NCBI GenBank assembly: GCA_963848495.1
Contig: CAWKDV010000004.1
Coordinates: 1,612,001 to 1,676,000 of the forward strand
From: JAICJR01 sp963848495
GTDB lineage: Bacteria > Actinomycetota > Thermoleophilia > Solirubrobacterales > Thermoleophilaceae
Length of the DNA stretch: 64,000 nt
Reading direction: 5' to 3'
Part shown: positions 1-7,854 of the stretch, one piece after another
Layout: each line of letters opens with the position of its first letter
Position numbering within the stretch: the first letter of the stretch is position 1
Position numbers and translations under genes: made by a program
Notes under the pieces: generated by a model
Seen by the model: the letters and a program-made list of their open reading frames with translations, nothing else
Told to the model about the DNA's origin: nothing
Databases searched by the model: none

Positions 1-1
1 C

Positions 2-652
2 GACGAGCTGGTGGGGCCCGGCGTGCCGCTCGGCCCGGGTCAGATCCGCGACTCGAACACCACCGCGCTGGCGGCGCAGGCCCAGCGGGCGGGCGCCGAG
101 GTGCTGAGCCGCGAGGTGGTGCACGACAACCTCGAGGCCACCACCGCCGCGCTGAGCAGCGCGCTGGAGCGCGCCGACGTGGTGTGCGTCTCGGGCGGCG
201 TGTCGGTGGGCCCGCACGACCATGTGAAGCCGGCGCTGCGCTCGCTCGGCGTCGAGGAGCGCTTCTGGCGGGTGGCGCTCAAGCCGGGCAAGCCCACCTG
301 GTTCGGCACCCGTGGGAACAAGCTGGTCTTCGGCCTTCCGGGCAACCCGGTGTCGGCGATGGTGACCTTCCACCTGTTCGTGCGCCCTGCGCTGCGGGCG
401 CTCGCCGGCGGCAATCCCGCCGACACGCGCACCAGCGGCGTTCTCGACACGCCCATCGAGCGCAACCCGGACCGCGACCAGGTGATCCGCTGTCACCTGT
501 CCGTGGGCGATGACGGCTGGCACGTCGTGCCGACGAAGGCCCAGGAGTCACACGTGCTGACCTCGATGGTCGGCGCGGGAGCCTTCGCGCTCATCGTGGC
601 GGGCGACGGCGAGGTGGCGACCGGCGAGCGAGTGCCGATCGAGGTTGTATAG
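2..652 (+). CDS. moeA: Molybdopterin molybdenumtransferase MoeA, C-terminal part (5' truncated by window)
   Basis: MoeA inserts molybdate into adenylylated molybdopterin to complete molybdenum cofactor. The reading frame is already open at base 2 and lacks a start, so the N-terminus lies outside the window. The visible part carries the MoCF-binding fold: GxIxDSN-type block (GQIRDSNT) at the beginning, VSGGVSVGPHD glycine-rich loop, KPGKP and the GLPGNPVS block, then the C-terminal beta-barrel domain IV. The stop is followed within 3 bp by a strong hairpin. The GTG at 11 is internal to a conserved block (DELVGPG) and is not a believable start. Identity is secure from the motifs. Confidence 0.95.
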   Translation, partial: DELVGPGVPLGPGQIRDSNTTALAAQAQRAGAEVLSREVVHDNLEATTAALSSALERADVVCVSGGVSVGPHDHVKPALRSLGVEERFWRVALKPGKPTWFGTRGNKLVFGLPGNPVSAMVTFHLFVRPALRALAGGNPADTRTSGVLDTPIERNPDRDQVIRCHLSVGDDGWHVVPTKAQESHVLTSMVGAGAFALIVAGDGEVATGERVPIEVV

Positions 653-654
653 CT

Positions 655-677
655 CCGCGGGGCATCCTGCCCCGCGG
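655..677 (+). terminator. Hairpin downstream of moeA
   Basis: A perfect 10-bp stem (655-664 with 668-677, CCGCGGGGCA/TGCCCCGCGG) closes on a 3-nt loop, 3 bp after the moeA stop. There is no T-tract after it, as is common for hairpin terminators in high-GC actinobacteria. Role as terminator is inferred from position. Confidence 0.6.
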
Positions 678-743
678 TACCGACCTCTCGCTCGACCTCC
701 GGTCTCGCTTAACTAGGGCGTCCCGGCCGGGTACGTTTTCGCC

Positions 744-1463
744 GTGCAAATCACGCGAGACCCGAGGCAGGCGATCGAGAGCCGCCGCGAGGCGCGCGCC
801 CGCGTGCATCTCGTCTCAGAGCCGCAGGCCGAGTCGCACGTCGAGTCGCCTCCAGGCGGCCCGGTGACCACGCGCCAGAGCGCCGACGTGACGCTGCCGC
901 GCACCGAGCTCGACCGCTTCTGGGCGCCCGAGTACCTGGAGCGGCTCGCGCGCACCTACTGGCGCTTCCTCACGCGCGTCTCGCTCGGGATCCTGCGCGT
1001 GCTCTACACGCCGGACGCACGCGAGATCGTCCTGTTCGGCCGCCCGCTCGTGCTGCTGCGCTTCAAGGCGCCCGAGTACGAGGCGATGGCCGACTGCGGC
1101 AGCGTGACCTGGCGGATCGACCGCGGCCTGCTGGTGGCGCCCGCGGGCCGAGGCAAGGGCTACCTGCGCATCACCGTGAAGCGGCCGCCGGAGTCGCTGC
1201 TTCCCGACGACCCCACCACGACGAGCGACGACTACACGACGATCCGCGTCACGTCCGAGGTGGCGAGCTTCCAGCCGATGCTGGCCGGCTGGGGCTGCTT
1301 CTGGCGGATCGGGAAGTGGTTCTACAGGCAGACGCAGCTCCGTTTGCACGTGATCGTGACCAATGCGTTCCTGAGGAGCTTGGCTCGTCTCGATCTCGCG
1401 CCATCCATCGTGGGCGCGCTCAAGGCGCCACCCGAAGCGCTCAACCGGGTGACTGGTGATTAG
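744..1463 (+). CDS. Conserved hypothetical protein, 239 aa
   Basis: Function not recognised. GTG start chosen because it is the most upstream one in a frame that remains protein-like; an internal start around residue 40 (after a charged, low-complexity N-terminus) is also possible. The core (about residues 55-200) mixes aromatic and charged residues with no signal peptide or clear membrane span; an Arg/Trp/Tyr-rich stretch near 60-85 is the most distinctive part. The last residues (RVTGD) and the TAG stop lie inside a 7-bp tandem repeat array, so the true ancestral C-terminus may have been altered. It converges on glpX. Confidence 0.6.
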   Translation: MQITRDPRQAIESRREARARVHLVSEPQAESHVESPPGGPVTTRQSADVTLPRTELDRFWAPEYLERLARTYWRFLTRVSLGILRVLYTPDAREIVLFGRPLVLLRFKAPEYEAMADCGSVTWRIDRGLLVAPAGRGKGYLRITVKRPPESLLPDDPTTTSDDYTTIRVTSEVASFQPMLAGWGCFWRIGKWFYRQTQLRLHVIVTNAFLRSLARLDLAPSIVGALKAPPEALNRVTGD

Positions 1464-1493
1464 TGACTGGCACCAGTCACCAGTCACCAGTTA
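1449..1493. repeat. Heptamer-array palindrome A (GACTGGT type)
   Basis: Three forward 7-bp units (GACTGGT, GATTAGT, GACTGGC; 1451-1471) are followed directly by three complementary units (ACCAGTC, ACCAGTC, ACCAGTT; 1472-1492), so the array folds into a long hairpin with almost no loop. The stop codon of the upstream gene (1461-1463) lies inside it and the glpX stop (1491-1493) abuts it. It sits between convergent genes, so it could act as a bidirectional terminator. It belongs to the same family as arrays near 9.1, 22.3, 26.3, 31.1, 33.7 and 44.7 kb. Confidence 0.85.
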
Positions 1494-2519
1494 GCCGTAT
1501 CTCTCCCCGGTGATCTCGCGCAGCTTCGCTCGGTCGTGGCTCGCCTGCACGCGGCGGACGGTGCCTGAGCGGGAGCGCATCACCAGGGATTCCGTCGTCG
1601 CGCCGCGGGCGCCCTCGTAGCGGACTCCCTGGAGCACGTCGCCGTCGGTGACGCCGGTGGCGGCGAAGAAGACGTCGTTGCCGGCGACGAGGCGGTCGCG
1701 GTCGAGGACCTCGTCGAGGTCGTAGCCGGCGTCGAGCGCCGCCTGGCGCTCCTGGTCGTTGCGCGGCCAGAGGCGGCCGACGATCTGACCGCCGAGGCAC
1801 TTGATCGCCGCTGCCGAGATCACTCCCTCCGGCGTGCCGCCGATCCCCCAGAGCAGGTCGACCGCAGTGCGGTCGCTCACCGCCAGCATCGCCGCGGACA
1901 CGTCGCCGTCGGTGATGAAGCGGATGCGCGCGCCGGCGGCGCGGATCTCCTTGACCGCGTCCTGGTGACGCTCGCGGTCGAGCATCACCACCATCACGTC
2001 GCGGATGTCGGTCTTCTTGCGCTTGGCGATCAGGCTCAGGGTCTCGGCGAGCGGGCGGTCGAGGTCGAGCAGGTCGGCTATCTCCTCGGCGCCCGCCATC
2101 TTCTGCATGTACACGCAGGGGCCGGGATCGAACATCGTGCCGCGCTCGGCCATGGCGATCACGGCCAGTGCGCTCGGAAAGCCGAGCGCGGTCAGGCGCG
2201 TGCCCTCGAGGGGATCGACCGCGATGTCCACCGCGGGCGGCGAGCCGTCGCCTATCTGCTCGCCGTTGTAGAGCATCGGCGCCTCGTCCTTCTCCCCCTC
2301 GCCGATCACCACCAGGCCGTCCATGCGTACGGTGTCGAGCACGAGGCGCATGGCGTCGACCGCCGCCTGATCGGCCGACTCCTTCTCGCCCATGCCGACC
2401 CAGCGGGCCGCCGCGAGCGCGGCCGCCTCTGTGACCCTGACAAGCTCGAGAGCCAGGTTGCGATCGGGCTTGCCGGCGGCGCCGGGATCCTCTGTGAGCT
2501 GCGTGCTGTGAGTCGACAT
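1491..2519 (-). CDS. glpX: Fructose-1,6-bisphosphatase class II (GlpX), 342 aa
   Basis: Hydrolyses fructose 1,6-bisphosphate to fructose 6-phosphate in gluconeogenesis; class II enzymes are the usual FBPase of actinobacteria. Diagnostic blocks are visible: IGEGEKDEAPML (metal/substrate site), AVDPLEGT (phosphatase-superfamily metal motif), GIGGTPEGVISAAA and the FFAATGVTDGD block near the C-terminus. Length is normal. The ATG at 2519 is preferred over an open extension to 2747, which would overlap the neighbouring membrane-protein gene in a compositionally biased, unrelated frame. It lies 5 bp downstream of that gene and is probably co-transcribed with it. Confidence 0.95.
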   Translation of the reverse strand: MSTHSTQLTEDPGAAGKPDRNLALELVRVTEAAALAAARWVGMGEKESADQAAVDAMRLVLDTVRMDGLVVIGEGEKDEAPMLYNGEQIGDGSPPAVDIAVDPLEGTRLTALGFPSALAVIAMAERGTMFDPGPCVYMQKMAGAEEIADLLDLDRPLAETLSLIAKRKKTDIRDVMVVMLDRERHQDAVKEIRAAGARIRFITDGDVSAAMLAVSDRTAVDLLWGIGGTPEGVISAAAIKCLGGQIVGRLWPRNDQERQAALDAGYDLDEVLDRDRLVAGNDVFFAATGVTDGDVLQGVRYEGARGATTESLVMRSRSGTVRRVQASHDRAKLREITGERYG

Positions 2520-2524
2520 GGCGG

Positions 2525-3049
2525 TCAGATTACCCCCGGTGGCTTGCGCGCACGCGCTCCGATCGCCTGTCTCAGAAGGCCGCCCGCGAGGATCCCGAGC
2601 GCCCCGAGCAGGCCGACGAACCAGCCGTACTCGAGGGAGATGCCGACCGAGGAAGAGCCGCCCGGCTTCCCAAGGATCACGCCGTTCAGCAGGATCAGAG
2701 CGGCGGCCACCATCCCGACGATCATCGTGACCTCGCCCGGCCGCCATGACAGCGAATGCCCGCGCACGACGATCCAGGCCAGCACGAACGGCGCGATGCA
2801 GGCGAGCGTGAGGAGGATGTCGAGCTTCGAGAAGGTCTGCCAGGCGCTGAACTGACCGCGCTGCCCGTGGAGCGTCGAGTTGACGTTGCAGCCCTTCGGT
2901 CCGCGGTTCGCGTCACAGCTCGTGCTGAACCAGGGCATGAACAGCGACGCGAACAGGAGCGTCGCCCCCGCGAAGCCCAGGAACTCGCCCGGGTTCAGCC
3001 GGCTCAGGTCGAACGCGGCATCCGATCGCTCCTCCGCTGCCGGGCGCAT
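2525..3049 (-). CDS. Small integral membrane protein, 174 aa
   Basis: Unrecognised membrane protein. From the ATG at 3049 it has a short charged cytoplasmic N-terminus and then about four hydrophobic segments (roughly residues 20-40, 75-95, 108-130 and 140-162), with a Cys-containing loop between the first two (TSCDANRGPKGC), likely extracytoplasmic and possibly disulfide bonded. The upstream open extension to 3133 runs over the dodecin promoter and start and was rejected. Its stop is 5 bp from the glpX start on the same strand, suggesting a two-gene unit divergent from dodecin. Confidence 0.7.
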   Translation of the reverse strand: MRPAAEERSDAAFDLSRLNPGEFLGFAGATLLFASLFMPWFSTSCDANRGPKGCNVNSTLHGQRGQFSAWQTFSKLDILLTLACIAPFVLAWIVVRGHSLSWRPGEVTMIVGMVAAALILLNGVILGKPGGSSSVGISLEYGWFVGLLGALGILAGGLLRQAIGARARKPPGVI

Positions 3050-3113
3050 CGCGCTGACCCTACCGCGCCGGGGTAGTGTGCTGCTGCCCCAGTCCACGAG
3101 GAGAGGAGACCAG

Positions 3114-3320
3114 GTGGCGGTCGTAAAGATCATCGAGCTGGTAGGCAGCTCGAAGGAGAGCTCGGACGCGGCGGTACAGGCCGCCCTGGCCGACGCTCAG
3201 CAGACGCTGCGGAACATCAAGGCCGTGGACGTGGTGTCCACCGGCCTGCGCGGCGACAACCTCGACGAGTGGCGCGCGCACGTGCGCGTGGCGTTCCTGA
3301 TCGAGCGAGTCAGCGAGTAA
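3114..3320 (+). CDS. Dodecin family flavin-binding protein, 68 aa
   Basis: Dodecins form hollow dodecamers that bind flavins (or CoA/flavin in some bacteria), buffering free flavin. The 68-residue length, the start block VVKIIELVGSSKESSDAAVQ, and the DEWRAHVRVAF block with the conserved flavin-stacking tryptophan all match the family. GTG start is set by a strong AGGAGAGGAG ribosome site just upstream; a longer open frame from 2880 lies over the divergent gene. The region 3050-3113 must hold both divergent promoters. Confidence 0.92.
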   Translation: MAVVKIIELVGSSKESSDAAVQAALADAQQTLRNIKAVDVVSTGLRGDNLDEWRAHVRVAFLIERVSE

Positions 3321-3439
3321 AGGAGCACGGCGGCGGGCAGGATCGTGATCTGACCAGCGTCATGTAACGAAACGGAGACCAAAGGGACTGAGCGGCTGGC
3401 AAGTCGCGAATTTGTCCCCTAGCATCCTGTCCGCCGCCT

Positions 3440-4768
3440 GTGCGTCCTCACGAAACGCAGACAGGGCCCCAAGGAGGGGCCGAGGCGCTGCTCAGAGAGC
3501 AGTTGGCTGACCTGCTGCAAAAGACGCGCGAGCGCACGCTCTGGCTCGTCGAGACGATCTCGCCAGAGGACCTCGAGCGGGTGCACACGCCGCTGCTCAG
3601 CCCGCTCGTGTGGGACCTCGGGCACATCGCGGCGTTCGAGGACCTGTGGCTCTGCCAGCAGGCGGCCGGGCTGCCGGCGCTGCGACCGGACCTGGCGGAC
3701 GTCTACGACGCCACGCTCACGCCGCGCGCGAACCGCGGTGAGCTGAGCTACCTGCGCGAGGACGACGCCCGGGCCTTCATGGAGGCCGTGCGCGAGCGCG
3801 TCCTGGAGGTGCTCGACGAAGCCGACCTGTCGCAGGGGTCCGACCCGCTCAACGCGGGCGGCCTGGTCTGGGAGATGCTCGTCCGTCACGAGCAGCAGCA
3901 CAACGAGACCATGCTCCAGGCGCTGTCACTCGCCGCGCCGGGCGTCTACTCGCCGCGCTCGCGGCCGCTGCCCGCCGCGCCGTACGAGACCCCCTCGCCC
4001 GACATGGTGCGTGTGGATGCCGGCGAGTTCCTCGTCGGCGCCGGGAGCGATGGCTTCGCCTACGACAACGAGCGCCCGGCCCACACGCTCTGGCTGCCGG
4101 CGTTCGAGATCGACCGCCTGCCGGTGACGAACGCCGACTTCGGCGAGTTCGTCGAAGCCGGCGGCTACCGGCAGCGCGAGTGCTGGAGCGAGGCCGGCTG
4201 GGCGTGGCGCGAGGCGGAGGGCGTGGAGAGGCCGCTGTACTGGACCGAGGCCGGCGGCGAGCGCCGCTTCGATCGCTGCGAGGCGATCGACCCGCGGCTG
4301 CCCGTGATGCACGTGTCCTGGTTCGAGGCGGACGCCTACGCGCGCTGGCGGGGCAAGCGCCTGCCGAGCGAAGCCGAGTGGGAGAAGGCCGCCTCCTGGG
4401 ACGAGGCACGCGGCGAGCAGCGCCCGTACCCGTGGGGCCACGCCGCGCCGAGCGACCGCTTCGCCAACCTCGACCAGACGGGCTTCGGCCCCGCGTGGGC
4501 GGGCGCGTACCCGGCCGGCGCTTCGCGCTACGGCGTGCTCGGCATGGTGGGCGACGCCTGGGAGTGGACCGGCAGCGACTTCGCGCCCTACCCCGGCTTC
4601 CGCGCCTTCCCCTACCCCGAGTACTCGGAGATCTTCTTCGGCGACTCGTTCAAGGTCCTGCGCGGCGGCTCGTGGGCGACACGTGCGCGGGTGGCGAGCG
4701 CGACCTTCCGCAACTGGGACTACCCGCAGCGCCGCCAGATCTTCTGCGGCTTCCGCTGCGCCGCGTGA
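3440..4768 (+). CDS. egtB: Hercynine oxygenase EgtB, 442 aa
   Basis: Iron enzyme that joins hercynine to a thiol donor with O2 to give a sulfoxide in ergothioneine synthesis. An N-terminal DinB-like domain (about 15-160) carries the H150-x3-H154-x-E156 motif (HEQQHNE) and an upstream His (H62, WDLGHIAAFE), together the expected three-His iron site. A C-terminal FGE/sulfatase-modifying-factor domain (about 180-442) has RLPSEAEWEKAA and RGGSW blocks. GTG start. The stop overlaps the egtD start by one base (TGATG), so the two are translationally coupled. No egtA, egtC or egtE gene is in this window, so the other steps must be encoded elsewhere. Confidence 0.95.
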   Translation: MRPHETQTGPQGGAEALLREQLADLLQKTRERTLWLVETISPEDLERVHTPLLSPLVWDLGHIAAFEDLWLCQQAAGLPALRPDLADVYDATLTPRANRGELSYLREDDARAFMEAVRERVLEVLDEADLSQGSDPLNAGGLVWEMLVRHEQQHNETMLQALSLAAPGVYSPRSRPLPAAPYETPSPDMVRVDAGEFLVGAGSDGFAYDNERPAHTLWLPAFEIDRLPVTNADFGEFVEAGGYRQRECWSEAGWAWREAEGVERPLYWTEAGGERRFDRCEAIDPRLPVMHVSWFEADAYARWRGKRLPSEAEWEKAASWDEARGEQRPYPWGHAAPSDRFANLDQTGFGPAWAGAYPAGASRYGVLGMVGDAWEWTGSDFAPYPGFRAFPYPEYSEIFFGDSFKVLRGGSWATRARVASATFRNWDYPQRRQIFCGFRCAA

Positions 4769-5748
4769 TGGGCGAGACGCTGACAGCCATCACGATCGAC
4801 TCGTACCTCGACGGGTCGGCGCTCGACACGATGGCCGACGACGTGCGCGAGGGGCTCGCGCGCGACCTCAGGGAGCTGCCGCCCAAGTACTTCTACGACG
4901 AGCGCGGCTCGCAGCTCTTCGACCGCATCACCGAGCTGCCCGAGTACTACCCCACGCGCTGCGAGCGCGCGATCCTGAACCGGCGCGCGCCGGTGATCGT
5001 GGACCTCGCCGAGTCGACCGAGCTGGTCGAGCTGGGCTCCGGCTCGGCCTCGAAGACGCGCGCCCTGCTGTTCGCCATGGCCGGCGCGGGAATGCTGGAG
5101 CGCTACCTGCCGGTGGATGTCTCGGAGACGGTGGTGGAGCAGTGCGCCGAGGAGCTCGTCGAGCTCTATCCCGGTCTCCAGGTGCACGGCGTGATCGGCG
5201 ACTTCGAGCAGCACCTCCAGCACGTGCCGGCCGGCGACCGGCCGCTGGTCGCGTTCCTCGGCGGCACGATCGGCAACTTCTATCCGGGCGCGCGCGCCGG
5301 CTTCCTCGCACGCGTCCGCGACCTGCTGGGAGACGAGGGCCGGCTGCTGCTCGGCACCGATCTCGTGAAGGAGATCGAGATCGTCGAGGCCGCCTACAAC
5401 GACTCGGCCGGGGTCACCGCCGAGTTCAACCGCAACGTGCTGCACGCGATCAACCGCGAGCTCGACGCCGACTTCCGGCCCGAGCGCTTCGAACACGTCG
5501 CCTTCTTCGACGAGGACGAGTCGTGGATCGAGATGCGCCTGCGCGCTCGGGGCGAGCAGCGCGTGCACATCCGGGGCGCGGAACTGGACCTGACGATCGA
5601 GGACGGTGAGGAGATCCGCACCGAGATCAGCACGAAGTTCACGCGCGAGCGGCTCGAGGGCGAGCTCGCAGAGGCCGGCATGCGCATGGAGGCGTTCTTC
5701 ACCGACGCCGACGGCTACTTCGGCGTGACCTTGGCCGCGCCGGCCTGA
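4768..5748 (+). CDS. egtD: L-histidine N-alpha-methyltransferase EgtD, 326 aa
   Basis: SAM-dependent enzyme that trimethylates histidine to hercynine, the first step of ergothioneine synthesis. Typical family blocks are present: PKYFYDERGSQLFDRITELPEYYPTRCE near the N-terminus (histidine-binding side), ELGSGSASKTR SAM loop around residue 90, and FLGGTIGNFYP. The length is that of known EgtD proteins. ATG overlaps the egtB stop. The 3' end overlaps the convergent LuxR-like gene by about 34 bp. EgtB plus EgtD is the minimal core of the pathway, and both look intact. Confidence 0.96.
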   Translation: MGETLTAITIDSYLDGSALDTMADDVREGLARDLRELPPKYFYDERGSQLFDRITELPEYYPTRCERAILNRRAPVIVDLAESTELVELGSGSASKTRALLFAMAGAGMLERYLPVDVSETVVEQCAEELVELYPGLQVHGVIGDFEQHLQHVPAGDRPLVAFLGGTIGNFYPGARAGFLARVRDLLGDEGRLLLGTDLVKEIEIVEAAYNDSAGVTAEFNRNVLHAINRELDADFRPERFEHVAFFDEDESWIEMRLRARGEQRVHIRGAELDLTIEDGEEIRTEISTKFTRERLEGELAEAGMRMEAFFTDADGYFGVTLAAPA

Positions 5749-5975
5749 GCCCCAGAACTCGGCGCGATCAGGTCGTTGGCGCAGGCCAGGGCCACGGCGT
5801 GAGCACAGGTGCGCGCGTCGAGCTTGCGGCGGATGTTCTTCAGATGGGTGCGCACCGTGTGCGGGCTGAGGAAGAGGTCCGACGCCATCTTCTCCACCGG
5901 CGTGCCGGTGGCGACGAGCGTGAGCACCTCGGCCTCGCGCCGGGACAGCGCGTGAATTCGGCGTAGCCCAGACAT
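5715..5975 (-). CDS. Solo LuxR/GerE-type HTH protein, 86 aa
   Basis: Consists almost entirely of a GerE helix-turn-helix (about residues 8-65: LSRREAEVLTLVATG, followed by LFLSPHTVRTHLKNIRRKL), with no receiver or ligand domain. Such stand-alone HTH proteins can be DNA-binding regulators, or remnants of larger response regulators. The ATG at 5975 is well placed; an in-frame upstream extension shows no domain. The gene overlaps the egtD 3' end by about 34 bp in convergent orientation, so the two may antagonise each other's transcription. Target unknown. Confidence 0.75.
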   Translation of the reverse strand: MSGLRRIHALSRREAEVLTLVATGTPVEKMASDLFLSPHTVRTHLKNIRRKLDARTCAHAVALACANDLIAPSSGAQAGAAKVTPK

Positions 5976-6102
5976 GACTTGCCAGGGTGACGGTTGCGCT
6001 TCGCCGCGACAACCGTGCTCCGCCGCACTGTCGCGTGCGGGTTTGCCGCGACTAGCCGGGCGTGGGCGGCGATCGGCCCGGAGCCACTATCGTCCCGCGC
6101 CC

Positions 6103-6864
6103 ATGAAGCTCGAAGGCACGCCAGCACTCGTCGCCGGTGGGGCGTCAGGCCTCGGCGCCGCCACCGCCCGCGAGCTCCGCGCGCGCGGCGCGCAGGTCGC
6201 CGTCGCCGACCTCAACGAGGAGCGCGGCCAGGCGTTCGCCGACGAGATCGGCGCCGCCTGGTTCAAGGCGGACGTGACCAGCGAGGATGACGTGCGGGCC
6301 GCGGTGGAAGGCACCGTCGAGGCTTTCGGCGGGCTGCGGCTGGCGGTGTCGTGCGCGGGCATCGGCTGGGCCGAGAAGGTGATCGGCCGCAACGGGCCCG
6401 CTCAGCTCGCGCCGTTCGAGACGGTGGTGCGCGTGAACCTGATCGGCAGCTTCAACGTGCTGCGACTGGCGGGCGCCGCCATCGCGGCGGGCGAGCCGGA
6501 TGAGGACGGTGAGCGCGGCGCCGTGGTGATGACCGCCTCGATCGCCGCCTTCGACGGCCAGATGGGCCAGGCCGCCTACTCGGCCTCGAAGGGCGGCATC
6601 GTCGGCCTCACGCTGCCGGCTGCGCGCGACCTCGCGCGCAACGCCATCCGGGTCTGCACGATCGCGCCGGGGATCTTCAACACGCCGCTCCTCGCGGCCC
6701 TGCCGGAGGAATCGCGCCAGGCGCTCGGGGAGTCGATCCCGTTCCCGCCGCGGCTCGGGCGGCCGGAGGAGTTCGCGCAGCTCGCCTGTCACATCGCCGA
6801 GAACGGCATGCTCAATGGGGAGGTCATCCGCCTCGACGGCGCGCTTCGCATGGCGCCGCGATGA
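6103..6864 (+). CDS. SDR oxidoreductase, 3-hydroxyacyl-CoA dehydrogenase-like, 253 aa
   Basis: Classical short-chain dehydrogenase: cofactor motif GGASGLG (residues 12-18), acidic residue after beta-2 (VADLNEE) pointing to NAD, CAG in place of NNAG, and the catalytic Y-x3-K (YSASK). Overall pattern (IGSFNVLRLA, GQAAYSASKGGIVG, APGIFNTPLL) resembles HSD17B10-like 3-hydroxyacyl-CoA/2-methyl-3-hydroxybutyryl-CoA dehydrogenases. ATG at 6103 is chosen; the open frame further upstream has no domain. It overlaps the next gene (ATGA) and is followed by a thiolase, which supports a role in beta-oxidation or branched-chain acyl-CoA breakdown. The exact substrate is inferred. Confidence 0.88.
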   Translation: MKLEGTPALVAGGASGLGAATARELRARGAQVAVADLNEERGQAFADEIGAAWFKADVTSEDDVRAAVEGTVEAFGGLRLAVSCAGIGWAEKVIGRNGPAQLAPFETVVRVNLIGSFNVLRLAGAAIAAGEPDEDGERGAVVMTASIAAFDGQMGQAAYSASKGGIVGLTLPAARDLARNAIRVCTIAPGIFNTPLLAALPEESRQALGESIPFPPRLGRPEEFAQLACHIAENGMLNGEVIRLDGALRMAPR

Positions 6865-7821
6865 AGGCGGCCGTCATCGAGGAGCTCGGGAAGCCCCCGG
6901 TCCACCGGGACTTCCCCGAGCCGGAGCGGGCGGCCGGGCAGGCGCTGATCGAGGTCACCGCAGCGCCGCTCAACCCCGTGGACATGAAGATCGCCTCGGG
7001 CACCTACGTCGCGGGCGCCCCGCCCGTCCCGTACGTCGCCGGCCGCGAGGCGGTGGGCCGGGTGGTCGAGTCGGACACGATCGAGGCCGGCACGCGCGTG
7101 TATGTCGACGGCGGGTCAGGCGGGCTGGCCGAGCTCACCGTCGCCGGTGACGACGCCCTGGTGGAGCTCCCCGAGGGCGTGGAGGACGCGCTGGCGGGCT
7201 GCTTCGGCGTCGCCGGCCTGGCGGCTTGGCTCGCGCTCGAGTGGCGCGGCAACCTGCAGTCAGGGCGAGACCGTGCTCGTGCTCGGCGCGAGCGGCGCCG
7301 TGGGGTCGATCGCCGTCCAGGCGGCCAAGCTGCTCGGGGCGGGCCGCGTGGTGGCGGCGGCGCGGAGCGAGGAGGGACTCGAGCGGGCGCGGCAGCTCGG
7401 CGCCGACGCCACCGTGCGCCTCGACGGCTCGGGGGACCTGGCGCAGCGCTTCACGGAGGCGGCCGAGGGGCAGATCCAGCTCACGATCGACCCGCTCTGG
7501 GGCGAGCCGGCGGCCGCCGCTGTGCGCGCCACGGCCTTCGGCGGGCGGCTCGTGCACGTGGGCAAGTCGGCGTCGCCGGAGGCGACCCTCGACTCGGACA
7601 GTGTGCGCGGGAAGATGCTGTCGATCCTCGGCCACATCACACCGGGAGTGCCCGCCCAGATCCGCCACGACGCCTACGTGAAGATGTTGCGACACGCCGC
7701 CGCGGGCGATCTGACCTGCGACTACGAGCTGCTGCCGCTCGCCCGCGTGGCCGAGGCGTGGGCGCGCCAGGACGCATCCCCCGGGCGCAAGCTGGTGCTC
7801 GTGCCAGGAGATGTACGTTAG
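6861..7821 (+). pseudogene. MDR-family quinone reductase/alcohol dehydrogenase, frameshifted
   Basis: A medium-chain reductase is split between two frames. Residues from the ATG at 6861 to about 7260 give the GroES-like domain (PLNPVDMKIASG, YVAGREAVGRVV); from about 7266 the adjacent frame continues with the Rossmann domain (VLVLGASGAVGSIAVQAAKLLG) and ends at 7819-7821. Removing one G from the GGG run at 7263-7265 restores an uninterrupted protein of about 319 residues (NLQSGETVLVLGASG). No zinc-ligand signature is seen, so it is likely a zinc-independent NADPH:quinone-type reductase. Both halves are well conserved, so a sequencing error is more likely than true decay. It overlaps the SDR stop and precedes the thiolase. 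Confidence 0.8.
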
Positions 7822-7831
7822 TATTTCTAAC
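7817..7831. promoter_or_regulatory. Perfect inverted repeat before the thiolase gene
   Basis: GTTAG-TATTT-CTAAC, a 15-bp AT-rich palindrome in a GC-rich context, overlaps the MDR stop codon and lies 24 bp before the thiolase ATG. Its size suits a dimeric regulator such as the TetR protein encoded downstream. Function is inferred from structure and place only. Confidence 0.5.
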
Positions 7832-7854
7832 TCCCGACAGGAGGCCAGCAGTCC

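Noticed and set aside
3321..3439. Possible riboswitch between dodecin and egtB
   Set aside because: No recognisable conserved core or stable paired element; left as unassigned intergenic sequence.
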